From the NCBI GenBank assembly GCA_963277665.1, contig OY728163.1, positions 1,904,460,644-1,904,524,643 on the forward strand: a stretch of 64,000 nucleotides of DNA, given 5' to 3'. This document shows positions 35,216 to 45,890 of the stretch, one piece after another (positions within the stretch are counted from its first letter, which is position 1; each line of letters begins with the position of its first letter). The stretch comes from Viscum album (Eukaryota; Streptophyta; Magnoliopsida; Santalales; Viscaceae). Below the pieces are notes generated by a model. The model was given only the letters and a program-made list of their open reading frames with translations, was not told where the DNA came from and made no database searches. The position numbers and the translations under genes are program-made.

Positions 35216-35850
35216 ATAACCAAAGGCCATAGTCGAACTAAGCACTTTACAAGATCAAGGGTATAATTTTATTCATTTAAAATTATACAAACCCCTACCT
35301 CGATTCACGGTTCGTTCGTGGTCGATGGCGTCGATTCGTTGGCATCGAGGTGCATCCTAGGAGAAAGCATCACTGTGGTTGACGTTCTTTGTAGACAACG
35401 TCTTCTCCCATGACGTGGAGAAAGAGGAAGGAAGACGACGTTCTTCATGGGTGTCACCTCACATTCTTGCCCCGGTGGAAATAAGGAAGACACGTCGTCA
35501 TTCTTCGGTGGAATCAACATTCTTCATCGAGAGGACGTTGTTCTTCGTTGGAGATGGTGATATCCTCCAAATTTTCTCAAGATCCACCCAAAGCGAGATA
35601 ATGCCAACCCATATAAAAGAATGCCATATCTTCTTTTAATGTTGGAATAGTAAATTCAAATGAATTCAAAAAGATTAATTATGCGTGGCATTTAAATAAT
35701 CTTAGGTGTTGGCATTTAATTAATCTTAGGTGCTGACATTAATTCTGAAAAGGTGGAGGGTTTAAAATTTAAAAGAAGGGAGGTGGCTTCATTTAATTCA
35801 AAGGGGAGTTTAAAGGGAGTTGAGGGGAGATGAAAAGTTTGAGTTCGTGT

Positions 35851-35905
35851 GGGCCCCACCACACATTATCCTCTCATGAGAGGATATGTGGGGTTGGGCC
35901 CCACC
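35851..35905. promoter_or_regulatory. Palindrome in R4 5' LTR U3
   Basis: Arms GGGCCCCACCACACATTATC and GATATGTGGGGTTGGGCCCC around CTCTCATGAGAG (centre 35876/35877); the longest palindrome of the four copies. Confidence 0.7.
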
Positions 35906-36283
35906 ACCAACCTCCCTTGGTAGATAATAACCACCAACTAAATAAAAATGTGTTACTACACATTTTAAATTTAATTTCTAAATTTTATATAGAAACCCCA
36001 AAATATAACTTCCATCCTGTATAAAATACAACTGCGGTAAAGGTCCCTTTAAGCGAATACCGGTACTGCGAGTTCATCAGTGTCCTCAGATTTCAATTCT
36101 GATCTCCGGTTGAAAGGATAGAAAAACCCACACGTACGTTTACTGAATGTACCTGAAAAAACTTCAGAAAATGATTCCGGGCACACCGGGCCTCGGAATC
36201 AGGCATCATCAGAAACTGCGGGCTCATAAATTCCGAGAAATTTAAGAGAAAAAAAATTCAATTGAAATTTATGGGTCTTTGCA

Positions 36284-37661
36284 GTTTCCTCACTAAAACA
36301 ATCCCAAAGAAACATTCAATGAGGTTACCTATAACGAACCGATATTGGTTTCCCTCAAACCTAGAACTCGACCCGATCCGTGACATACCTAAAGGGAGTT
36401 CTCAATCCCCATGGGCTAGAAAAAAGTTACTAGGAATTAAATACCAAACCATAGGTAATGGTTTATCCCAACTTGTAAAATACATGGCATACACGTACAC
36501 AAATAATGAAGGAACAACTAAAATCCAATAGTTTTATTCCATAAAAATAATAAAGACAGTGGAAATATATAACTAAAAAATTTTCTAGTATTCTAAAAGA
36601 TAATTCCAACTTCAATTTACCGAAACAAAATATCTACTCCATGTGATGGAACAGATGAACTCCCACCATCTCACCACCAGCTACCCAACTCAACAGACAT
36701 GAATCATTGTCGCCTCACTACGGTGCCTTGCTTTAACCTAAATTGGAATACATAAAAATGTCCAAGAACTACTGAACTTGTGTCAAGGGTTGCAGATAAA
36801 AATCACAATATGATCCCACACAGGTGTTCCATTACATGTCTCGATATAAAAATTCATGTATACTCATTTTAAATAAAACATTGCATGATATGCAGTAAAG
36901 CAGTTTTATTGAACACATGGTAAACATTTTCTCTTTATCACGTTTCTAGAACTAAATCATGTGCATGGATTTCAAAGAACATTTTTTCATATAATCTTTC
37001 ACTAGAATAAACATTCATATCAAGGCTAATATAGTAAAAATAATGGAAATACAGAACAATAGTAGCTGCACATGCATCACAATACCAGGGAATACAACTG
37101 GTCAGGAAGCATACTACTCGTACCTAAAAATCTATAAATTGCACACTGTGGTACTTGAATCCAATTATCTACACTCCATGAATTTGGAGACACCATATAA
37201 TGTAAAACCCCAAAATCATATATGAAACAAGATCCAATAATCTATAATCAATGAAAAGAGGAACACCCTAGAAAGTGAGCCCCCACAATGGATGGTGTTC
37301 TCAAGCTAAACCTTCCACTAAGTACCCAATTTATCCCCATGTTCTCATTTTTATAATAAACTCAATGTTTCAAAAAATAATTTGAAAACCATTTCACAAC
37401 AAAAACTATAATGATTTTAAAACACCCCATTTAATTCCATTTTCCAAAAACCAATTTAAATGACTTTTATTCAAAATATTATTTCAACACGCACAAAAAT
37501 TCATGAAAATTCATTTGAATTTATTTATAAACCAATTTATAAAAATGGAACAATATATTTTATCAAACATAATCTAGATACAAAACCACCTACGTCAAAC
37601 ATGGGTTTCACATGCCTGCAATAGGATCCACCAACAATGAAACCCCAACGATGTCAATGAA
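36284..37661. other. Segment between R4 and R5, probably part of an older minus-strand LTR
   Basis: 1.4 kb without a recognisable gene. By the ATGAA duplication it is directly continuous with 48553 once R5 is removed. A block GATCCCACACAGGTGTTCC near 36812 resembles the CTCACACAGGTATGCC block of the R4/R5 LTRs, so I read it as LTR sequence of R6. No left LTR end could be fixed. The open frame at 36262-36531 overlaps the R4 LTR end and is not a gene. Confidence 0.5.
37657..37661. other. Target duplication left of R5 (ATGAA)
   Basis: ATGAA before TGTCACG; exact copy at 48548-48552 after CTTTACA. Confidence 0.9.
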
Positions 37662-38396
37662 TGTCACGACCCATCCCCCAGGGATCGTGTCGTGACTACC
37701 CCAAGCCCGCCATCTATAGGCCATGGGCTGGTGACTAGCACCAAAGGCGTAATCCCTAATACTAGGAAGGCATTGCCTTTATATCCTAAAAACCCACACA
37801 ACAGAGTACAAGATGGAAGCAAAACACTAACTAAACTATATAAAAAATGTTTGCTGAAAAGTAAAAGGGGATGAAAATACAAGCCCAACTATAAAGTACA
37901 ATAAACATAAAGTACAAATAATGGAAAAAGGGGAAACCGCTCTTGGATCGTCCACTGGGAAATCCTACCTGAAGGGTTGGTACATATATCCTCTGCATCA
38001 CTCTACGTCCGTCTGTCACCTCCGTGTACCGTCACCCCGTGTGGTCCACCTCTGGGTACCATCCAGTCCTAGTACACTTAGCCTCGGTCAACACTATCCG
38101 TCGTTTTTATCCAACACAACATGGTGCGGGCATATCCCGTGTAGGGTTGAGAATAACGATACTCAGTAGGTACCCCAAGAACCTCAAGGTCTCACAAAAT
38201 CCAATAAGGATAAACCACAAGGTATGAAATCAACAATTAACCCCTCTTAGGTATATGCCCATAAATATACCTATGTTATCAAGTAATCCATCTCAATCAT
38301 GAGGTAAACACAAAAGTTACTGACTGAGCTCACACAGGTATACACCTTATGTAGAGAGTTAGAGATGATTAGGTGTAGCCACTAAATCATCTATTC

Positions 38397-38630
38397 TGTT
38401 GAACCCACTTAGGATCCAGGAATAGAAGTCAGAGCTGTCGAACCCACACAGGATCCAGGAATAGTAAACAGAGCTGTCGAAGCCACACAAGATCTAGGAA
38501 TAGTCGTCAGAGCTATCGAACCCATATAGGATCTTGGAACAGTAGTCAGAGCTGTCCAACCCACATAAGATCCAGGAATAGTAGTCAGAGCTGTCGAACC
38601 CACATAGCACCTAGGAAGAGTAGTCAGAGC
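38397..38630. repeat. 39 bp tandem array, six units, R5 3' LTR
   Basis: Six units of the type TGTCGAACCCACACAGGATC + CAGGAATAGTAGTCAGAGC; 234 bp is exactly 6 x 39. The minus-strand open frame 38409-38657 is the array read as a 13-residue peptide repeat (VGSTALTTIPGSY-like) and not evidence of a protein. Confidence 0.9.
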
Positions 38631-38989
38631 GCAACCAACAACAGGGTTTTCGCACAAAGCACGCTTGATTCCGGGAGGTTCTGCTCCTCAAGCCAAGTGT
38701 CTATACATAAAATTCCACAAAATAAGGAAAAAAAGTATCCCAAAGGTCTTCCATGTCATAGGGGTCTCAGCGCAACAGACAACACGTCAATCAGACGCCC
38801 TTTCTGTGAGTTATTAGCCTTTTAGTCCCATGGGCCTGGTTGGATTCATGCACGATCCAACTTGAACATAATAAAAATATACCCCAAACTTTAGTGTGGT
38901 ATACTTAAAGGGACCATCATGCTCCAACATTACCAGCGCCACTGACGGTTCGTCAAACAGACGTCTGGTGAAAAAACTATGGCCAAAAG

Positions 38990-39810
38990 AAAGTAAAGGG
39001 TCGGTAGTGGGCTCGGGTGCGGTTCGACACGATCGGACCGCACCGACCCAACTTAGTCTCAGCCGACTCGGTTCGGGTTTGGACTAGACAACTGGGACAA
39101 GCCTAGCAGTCCGTGAGGGTCGTGAGTAGTGTGGGGGAGTGCACCGGTCGTGAGGGCACAAACTAGCCGCGGGTCGATGTAAGGGCGGTTCGGTCCCGGA
39201 GGTGCCGTGAGGGGTGCAGAAGGTAGGCTCAGCTAGGGATGCATTGGGGGAGGTTCAGCGGCTCGGCCAGGAAGGCCAAGGATGATTTAGATAGTGCCGC
39301 GAGGGGCACGACTCAATCGGCACAACCCGAATGGTTGAGGCCAGTTCGGCCAGGGCTGCGAGGGGCGTGGCCCCGGTGGCTCGGCCCGAATGGCCGAGGC
39401 CAGTTCGGCCAGCAGTGGTGCGGGGCCCGCGGAGTGCGCAGAGGCTGGAGGATGGTGTGGCTCGGGCCTGCGGGGCCGGTGCAGTTCGGCTGGGAGTCAG
39501 GAGGCGCGGCCATGGCGAGGTGGGCCGGTGGGGCCGGGGGGCGCGGGCGGCTGGGAGGGTGGTGCAGTTAGGCCCGGGGCGGCGGAGCCAGTTCGGCCAG
39601 TGGATGGGGTGGCCGGGACTAGTTTGGCTGGTGGATGGTGTGGCCGGTGGGCAGTGTCGGTCGCGGAGGCTGCAGGTAGCGCGACCGTTGCCTGCATCAT
39701 ATTCGTCGTCTCGTCGCCTCATCGCCATGCCGAAAAACATCACAAACAAGAATGGAGGAGGGGTCGGGCCATGTTGGTTTGGCTCTCACCCTCCGCGTTT
39801 AGGGTGGTAG
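38990..39810. other. GC- and CpG-rich block in R5 3' LTR
   Basis: Very GC-rich (for example GGTGGGCCGGTGGGGCCGGG) with purine/pyrimidine skew: mainly G on the + strand. Ends at CACCCTCCGCGTTTAGGGTGGTAGCAAG, aligned to CCTCCGCGTTAGGTGATAACC in R4. Open frames 39239-39818 on both strands are not kept in the partner at 46245-46975. Confidence 0.8.
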
Positions 39811-40578
39811 CAAGCTGATCAATTATTTCTTGAATTTAAAATAATTAACATGAAAATAAGATAGAAGAAGAAAACTCTACCAACACCCCGCATCTTCCCG
39901 CAAAAACAATTCCCATCCCGCATGGAAAATCATCCACAATAATTCTTTGTCTTTGAAGGGAAGAATTAAAGGAATAATATCATATTCAAATAAAACCCCT
40001 AAATTTTTTTCGTTGTTTGACAATAAATTCATGGGAAGAAGACGGAGTTGTTGTCATTAATCGCATTCGCCGCACAATTCCAATCCTGAGTTCGTACGTC
40101 AGTTGTGGAGGACATTCCACCTCGGTAGAAGTCCAGGGAAGAAGATCGAAGGAGGTCGTTGCCTGCATTCTTTTTTGGATGAACATGTTCTTCGTTCTTT
40201 CTTGGGAGATGAGGTTCTTTTTTGGAGAACTCTATTTCTCCCAAGCTATCCTCTCCTCAAAATTCCACCCAAAAGAAAAATTCCAACCAAAATAATAGAT
40301 TGTGTTTATCTATTATTTAATTATTGGAACAAAATTTAAATGGGTTAATTAATTAGGTTAGCTCCAATTAATTAATTCAAGAGGTTGGCACAAAATTAAT
40401 GTGGAGTATTTGGCACCATAAATGCTTTTGTGTTGGCTCTATTGACGTGGAGGGGTGGCAGAGCCATTAAGTGGGGAGCTCAAGAGGTTTCTCCCCACTG
40501 AATGGGGTGTTAAAGAGGTTTTAACCTTGGGTGGTCCCCACCATATTAAACATGAAGAGGAGGTTAGGTTAGGGTGGG

Positions 40579-40620
40579 CCCCACCACTATAACCCCTCAT
40601 GGGAGGTTAAGGTGTGGTGG
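40579..40620. promoter_or_regulatory. Palindrome in R5 3' LTR U3
   Basis: CCACCACTATAACCCCTCAT followed by GGGAGGTTAAGGTGTGGTGG: an imperfect inverted repeat equivalent to those at 28656, 35851 and 47608. Confidence 0.6.
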
Positions 40621-40732
40621 TACTCACCTCCAACTTCCACTTGGAAGCTTAAACCAACCAAATAAAAATAAAGCTACAACTTTTTTTTATTTAATTCATT
40701 CATTAAAAACCCAAAAACTATCTTTTATTTCT

Positions 40733-41410
40733 GACCATCTGCCGTCGAGGTGAAAGTATCCTTAAGCGAATACTAGCGCTGTGAGTTCAACTATGCCCTC
40801 AGATTACAATTCTGAGCACCGGTTCAAAAGTTATAAAATGTCACTCGTGCGTTTACAGAACGTACCTAAAAAAAGTTTAGAAAATTATTATCTTTCACCC
40901 TCAACTTGTGACGGTCGAGGTTAGGCTTTTCCTATGTGAAACACGCCCTAAAAAACTCAGCATTACTCTTGGGTTTTCAATCCGAGTTACCGTTTATAAG
41001 TTATGAATTTTATAATAAAATAATTATCACATAATTATTTTATTTGCGGCCAAAAACTAACCTTTTTTGGTGGCCTGTACCGTCCAAAGTTAGTATCTTC
41101 TTAAATAAGGCATGCCCTCATGAGTTCAACGGTTGTCTCAGATATTTAATGTGAGTTACCATTTGTGATTTATAAGCATATGAAAAATAAAATAATTTAT
41201 TAAATTATTTTATTTACGGTTATGCCAAATTTTGGTTTTCTCATAGGAGGCCTGTACCGACTAATATTAAGTCACACCTAGGGTAAACCCGCCATCCCGA
41301 GAACAACAGTTCCCCCATAATTCTGATTTGAATAATCGTTTATGAGTTATTATACCTTTTTAGGAAAACTACTTCAGCGCATTAACATAAGCTTAACAAA
41401 ACATCGACAG
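40733..41410. repeat. ~170 bp degenerate tandem repeat (4 units) in R5 3' LTR U3
   Basis: Units begin near 40733, 40905, 41072 and 41245. Each carries a CCGTCGAGG-like start (CGTCGAGG, GGTCGAGG, CGTCCAAAG, CCGACTAAT), a middle GCCCTC...GAGTTCAACGG-like block, CTCAGAT-TT, then GAGTTACCGTTT and AAGTTATAA. Spacing is about 168-177 bp. R4 has only about one unit (28815-28960). Confidence 0.75.
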
Positions 41411-41518
41411 ATCATTCCAGGAACTCTAGGCCTCGGAATCGCGCACCATCTGATTTTGAGGACTCGTAAAATTTCTCATATATTTAAAAAAAATACATGG
41501 AAATTTTGGGTCTTTACA

Positions 41519-41536
41519 TTCTCCCAACCTCAGGGC
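41519..41536 (-). other. R5 polypurine tract
   Basis: On the minus strand GCCCTGAGGTTGGGAGAA directly before TGTAAAGACCC of the 3' LTR. Confidence 0.8.
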
Positions 41537-41559
41537 TCTACGTCCCTGTAAGCCATAAC

Positions 41560-42790
41560 TCAAACAAAGGGAACAAATGGGGGTACTATGCATGCATCTG
41601 AGCCTCCTGCTCCCATGTGCTCTCCTAGAGGTTTCCATGTTTCCAACAAACATGCACTAGAGATATCAATCATCCATGAAGGACTCGCTCCTGTCAATCC
41701 TCAATCTCCACTAGAACCTCCGTAAAAGTCACTGCATCGTCGACGTCCAACTCTCTGTGGTCGATGACGTGAGAAGGTTCATCCATGAATCTCCTCACCT
41801 GGGATAGGTGGAAGACGTCTTTCACCCAGTGCAAATAAGGTGAAAGAGCTAAGCGGTAAGCCACCTCTCCAACTCTATTGAGGACCTGAAAAGGTCCGAT
41901 GAATCTCAAAGATAACTTGCCATCTTGGTCAAACCTCCGTAAACCTCGTCGAGTTGAGACCCATAAGAAGACGTGGTCGCCATCCTCGAACTCTAGAGGT
42001 CTCTATATCCTATTGGAATACGACTTATATCTGCTATGTGCAATCTTCAACTTCTCCTAAATGATTTGCACCTTATCTATGGTAGCCTATACCGTCTCTG
42101 GTCCCACTAGTGATAACTCCCCTGGGTCAGTCCAACACAAAGTTGATCTGCAAAGTTTCCTGTACAATGCCTCAAAAGGTGCCATCCCAATGGTGGAGTG
42201 ATAACTATTGTTTTATAAAAACTCCACGAAAGTTAAGTGATCCTCCCAGCTGTGTTTGAAGTTGAGGATACAAGCATGCAACATTTCCCTGAGGGTCTGA
42301 ATGGTCCGCTCAGTCTGACCATCCTTCTGAGGATGGAAAGCAGTGCTCAGACGAAGCTGCATCCCGAAAGCCTCCTACAACCTCTTCCATAGCTGAGAAG
42401 TAAATCATGCGTCATGATCAGAGACAATAGAATAAGGTACTCCATGTACCCGCACAATTTCATTCACATAGAGGAGTCCCAAACTCTCTACTGAACCCTG
42501 CTCTTTGATCGGTAGGAAGTGGGCCGACTTGGTGAGTCAGTCAACGATAACCCAAATAGAGTCATGTCCCCTGGATGTACGTGGATGTACTGACACAAAG
42601 TCCATGGATATCCCATACCACTTCTAATATAGGACCTATAAAGTCTTAACCAAGCTTTCTGGTACTTGATTCTCCGCCTTCACTTGCTAAAAAGTGAGGC
42701 ACTGAGAGACAAACTCTGCTACTGCTTTCTTCATTCATGGCCACCAATGCTATCTTCGGATATACCGGTACATCATCGCCACTCTTCGAT
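41560..42790 (-). pseudogene. int: R5 integrase with tail; catalytic triad residues present but frame broken
   Basis: In element sense: KAENQVPESLVKTL, WVIVD-LTKSAHFLPI (first Asp), YVNEIVRVHGVPYSIVSDHDA-FTSQL (second Asp), FHPQKDGQTERTIQTLREML (Glu kept), NNSYHSTIGMAPFEALY, then a 71-codon open part at 41694-41909 with FIGPFQVLNRVGEVAYRLALSPYL, VKDVFHLSQVRRF and VIDHRELDVDD, and the tail STWEQEAQMHA-YPHLFP. The zinc-binding part is damaged. Unlike R4, all three catalytic acids can be seen, but stops interrupt the frame. Confidence 0.9.
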
Positions 42791-43019
42791 GTACCTCTAG
42801 AGGGGATGTGTGGAACTCCCTCAACACATCCTCTTGAGGTGAAACTGGTACCATGGTACGTCCTCTGAAGAAGATGACGTGCTCCCCACCTTCAGAAAAT
42901 CCATCAGGTGTCTGTCTGTTGGATATATGAGCACGTCAAGCCTCACAGTTAGTGTTTCCATGTTGCGCCTCCCTGACTCAATGATGGAGTGGGGGATTGA
43001 TTGTAAGAGACTGAATAAA

Positions 43020-43430
43020 ATCTTCTCCTTCTCAATCCACAAAGGATATCTTCAAAGTGGCTAGCTGCTCTGTCTCCTCACTCAGAAGATGCAGGTAAGA
43101 CCTCCTACTGAGTGCAATTTCTACCATGTTCCCTTTTCTATGAGTATAGACTATCTCAATGTCAACTTCTACTTCCACGAGGGTGAGGTTGTCCGACTCA
43201 CGAGTGATTGGCTTCACCCTCATATGCATGAGTTTATCCTGTGATACCTAGGTTTCATTTTTTGCCGACCACGGAAAACCCCATTCCAACGTTGCAGATA
43301 AACCACAACCTTTTTCCTAATACAGTCAATCTGAGTATGAATTTTGGATGTCTAGTCATACCCAAACTAACGTCATAAGGCCTCAGCACTTCCACCAAGA
43401 GGTTCCAACCGAAACTCTCACATCAAGGGT
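43020..43430 (-). pseudogene. R5 protease end fused to RNase H tail
   Basis: In element sense an IDCIRKKVVVYLQRWNGVF stretch (protease C-terminal side, about 43330-43270) leads through VKPITRESDNLTLVEVEV straight into DIEIVYTHRKGNMVEIALSRR, the last RNase H block ('FEIxYxPGKxNVVADALSRK'). The 65-codon open part 43032-43229 carries the join. RT and almost all of RNase H are missing. The upstream breakpoint lies within about a dozen codons of that in R4; the downstream one is further along. Confidence 0.82.
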
Positions 43431-43639
43431 CAGATCACATCATCGGCGTATGTGTGATTATCGAGTCTCCTCCAAGAGGTATTGCCATACATGAGGGTCA
43501 AGTCATCGGTTTAACCGGAAAGTCTAGGTCATGGACAAGATTTATGGAAGGAAAGAATGATTGGTACATATATCTATTGATACAACAGCTAGTAGTAGAC
43601 ATAGACCATACCTGGAATCATTTATAGAGACCTTGGGTC

Positions 43640-44717
43640 GCATTCCTTGACCGCATGAAACAACTCTCATCCCCTATCCTCCAGCTCCTTGAGCCTGGCA
43701 GGGTCCACAAAAAGGGGATGGTTATAACATGTCAAAAATTACACCACCACATGCTGCTCTCCTAGATATGCTTCCACGGTTGCTTCCCGGCAGATTAATC
43801 TGTCCCTAACACATTTTTACACGCCCTAGTCTATGAGACTAGCGCTAGTTCCCTACTTTCCTACTTCTAATATTCATTGTATGTATCCGTTCATCCAAAG
43901 AACATTCAACCACAAAGGTTCTCTCAAGCACTCTAGCATAAGTAGGAATGCATAGAGGAATTGTGCTATCTCGGATGTTTTTAAACACACCTTGCTCGAA
44001 TGTTTGAGACCTGAAGCACTAATCGTATCATATTCATTGAGTACCTGGAATGATCGGTACACCTCGATGAATACTCTGCTACCAACATGTCATCCTGATG
44101 AAGCTGTAGAAGTTATAGAGAACCCTCATCCACCTCCTCAAGCCAGTCCTTAGCTGCCTTTGAGTTGAGATTGCCTCAGAACCAGAGGGGTATCTGATGC
44201 TGAAACTCATGTAAGGAACTAAGCCTACATGTGTCCTCTACTGGTACTGACGGTTGTAACTACTGACCAACGGGTAGTGATATAGCTGACACACTACCCG
44301 AAGGTACTACCTCGAGCAACGGTCCACGTACCGAAGCCTCATCACTAAGAGGACCATCCTCATGGTCACTCATTGAAAAATACTAGTATCTAAGATCACA
44401 GTCAGCTCTACCAGTGTCTTAATTAGATGGGAAACTCAAGAAAACACCTCCAGCCAGCCCTCAGCTGCATGGGAATCTATATCATTTCGAAACATTAGAG
44501 GCCTCTACTGCTAGAACTTGTGCAACGCGCTCAGTAAGTGTGCATCGTCCTCCAGTGTGGCTGGTGGTATCTGCTACCCAACGGGTGGTGGTGCTGTTGG
44601 TACACCACCTGAAGGTGCCAACATAGTAAGAGGGACCTGGACGAGAGCATCATCACTCATTGGGATGTCAGTGCGTACAACTCTTGGGACTCTAGCTAGT
44701 CGTCCGCGTGGAGGCAT
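43640..44717 (-). pseudogene. gag: R5 gag with duplicated N-terminal module
   Basis: Start ATG at 44717-44715: MPPRGRLARVPRVV, a typical basic chromovirus gag start. Module 1: LAPSGGVPTAPPPVG, LEDDAHLLSALHKF, QQ-RPLMFRNDIDSHAAEGWLE. Module 2 (from MSDHEDGPLSDEASVRG near 44372): VVPSGSVSAISLPVGQ, VEDTCRLSSLHEFQHQI, WF-GNLNSKAAKDWLEE. Distance between the two PSG motifs is about 310 bp, the same as in R4. The rest (LNEYDTISASGLKHSSKV and on) is the capsid remainder. Cysteine-rich fragments near 43700 could be a decayed zinc knuckle. Stops throughout. Confidence 0.85.
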
Positions 44718-44980
44718 TCTAAAAAGAAACAGGTGTGCTATGGTTAAAAGTTATAACTGGTGAGCTGATTCAAATAGATCACAAAGAAAACTCTTGGAAC
44801 ACACACATAATAAGTGTTTTCATGAACTCAGTCAGAAATCAGAAGTTAGGGTCCTGGTGTATGGATACGTCGGCCGCCGCACCAACACTGGACTCCCGAA
44901 ATGGAAAAACCACACTTAGTACCCTTAACAATACTACTTCATAGAAAAGATCAGATTCCTATGTTCTGTGGTAGAACTGA

Positions 44981-44997
44981 CTCCTCCGATAAAAATT
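44981..44997 (-). other. R5 primer binding site (degraded Met-tRNA type)
   Basis: On the minus strand AATTTTTATCGGAGGAG, aligned to AATTGGTATCAGAGGAG of R4. Confidence 0.7.
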
Positions 44998-45734
44998 TGT
45001 CACGACCCATCCCCCATGGCCCATGCTGTGACTATCCCAAACCCACCTTCTATAGGACAGGGGCTGTAGACTAGCACCAAAGGCATAAATTCATAAAACT
45101 GGGAAGGCATTTAATTTATATCCTAAAAACGCACACAATAGAGTACAAGCTGGAAGAAAAACACCAAATAAACTATATAAAAAAATAGTGATGAAAAGTA
45201 AAAGGGGATGAAAATACAAGACCAACTGTAAAGTACTATAAATGGAAAGTATAAATACTGAAAAAATGGAAAACAGCTCTGGGATCGTCCACTAGGAAAT
45301 CCTACATGAAGGGTTAGTACAGATAGCCTCCGCAACACTCTACATCCGTCTGTCACCTTCGTGCACTGTCACGCCGTGTGGTCCACCTCTGGGTACCGGC
45401 CAGTCCTGGTATACTCAGCCTCGGTCAGCACTGTTTTTCTTCTTCATCCCAACACAATGAGGTGTGGGCATAGTCCATGAAGTGGTGAGTATAAAGATAA
45501 TCAGTAGGGACCCCGAGACCCTCAAGGTCTCACAAAATTCAAAAAGGATAAACTCCAAGGTATGAAATCAACAGTTAATCCCTCTTAGGTATATTCCAAT
45601 AAATATACCTAAGTTATCAAGTATTCTATATCAATCATGAGGTAAACACAAAAGTTACTGAATCAGCTCACACAGTTATACAACTTATGTAGAGAGTTAG
45701 AGATGATTAGATATAGCCACTAAATCATCTATTT

Positions 45735-45890
45735 TGTCGAACCCACGTAGGATCCAGGAACTGAAGTTAGAGCTATCGAACCCACACAGGATCTAGAAAT
45801 AGTAGTTAGAGCTATCAAACACACATAGTATCTAGGAACAGTAGTCAGAGCTGTCTAACCCACATAGGATCTAGGAACAGTAGTCAGATC
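45735..45890. repeat. 39 bp tandem array, four units, R5 5' LTR
   Basis: 156 bp, exactly 4 x 39, of the same unit as at 38397-38630. Two units fewer than the partner LTR. Confidence 0.9.

Larger units (their letters stand above)
25810..36283 (-). mobile_element. R4: Ty3/gypsy element lacking the RT core, 10.5 kb
   Basis: Direct LTRs at 25810-29083 and 32927-36283; on the minus strand the right one is the 5' LTR. The internal 3.84 kb holds a tRNA-Met primer binding site, gag, protease, the end of RT with RNase H, integrase and tail, and a polypurine tract. Compared with the 5.0 kb interior of R3 it is about 1.2 kb short, the size of the missing RT. Flanks GTTTA (25805-25809) and GTTTC (36284-36288) fit a decayed 5 bp target duplication. 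R5 belongs to the same family group: LTR ends, gag and integrase are alike. Confidence 0.9.
32927..36283 (-). repeat. R4 5' LTR
   Basis: Collinear with 25810-29083; + strand TGTCACAGCCC to GGGTCTTTGCA, 3357 bp. Contains the perfect hairpin CTTAGGTATAT-N8-ATATACCTAAG at 33517-33546, the 43 bp array, the GC-rich block 34490-35215 and the palindrome at 35851-35905. On the minus strand, AATCGAG|GTAGGGG near 35300 resembles a splice donor and is kept in the partner near 28107. I could not place a convincing TATA box. Confidence 0.9.
37662..41518 (-). repeat. R5 3' LTR
   Basis: + strand TGTCACGACCC to GGGTCTTTACA, the inverse giving TGTAAAGACCC...GGGTCGTGACA in element sense. Left to right: hairpin-like CTTAGGTATAT block at 38246-38275, 39 bp array, GC-rich block 38990-39810, palindrome 40579-40620, ~170 bp tandem repeats 40733-41410. 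Confidence 0.92.

Noticed and set aside
36262..36531. 89-codon open frame as a gene
   Set aside because: It starts in the R4 LTR end and runs into flanking LTR-like sequence; no domain and no support on the other copies.
38397..38630. CRISPR-like array
   Set aside because: Units are directly adjacent without unique spacers, inside a plant LTR.
38409..38657. 13-residue repeat protein
   Set aside because: It is the 39 bp LTR tandem array read in frame; the period is a multiple of three by chance.
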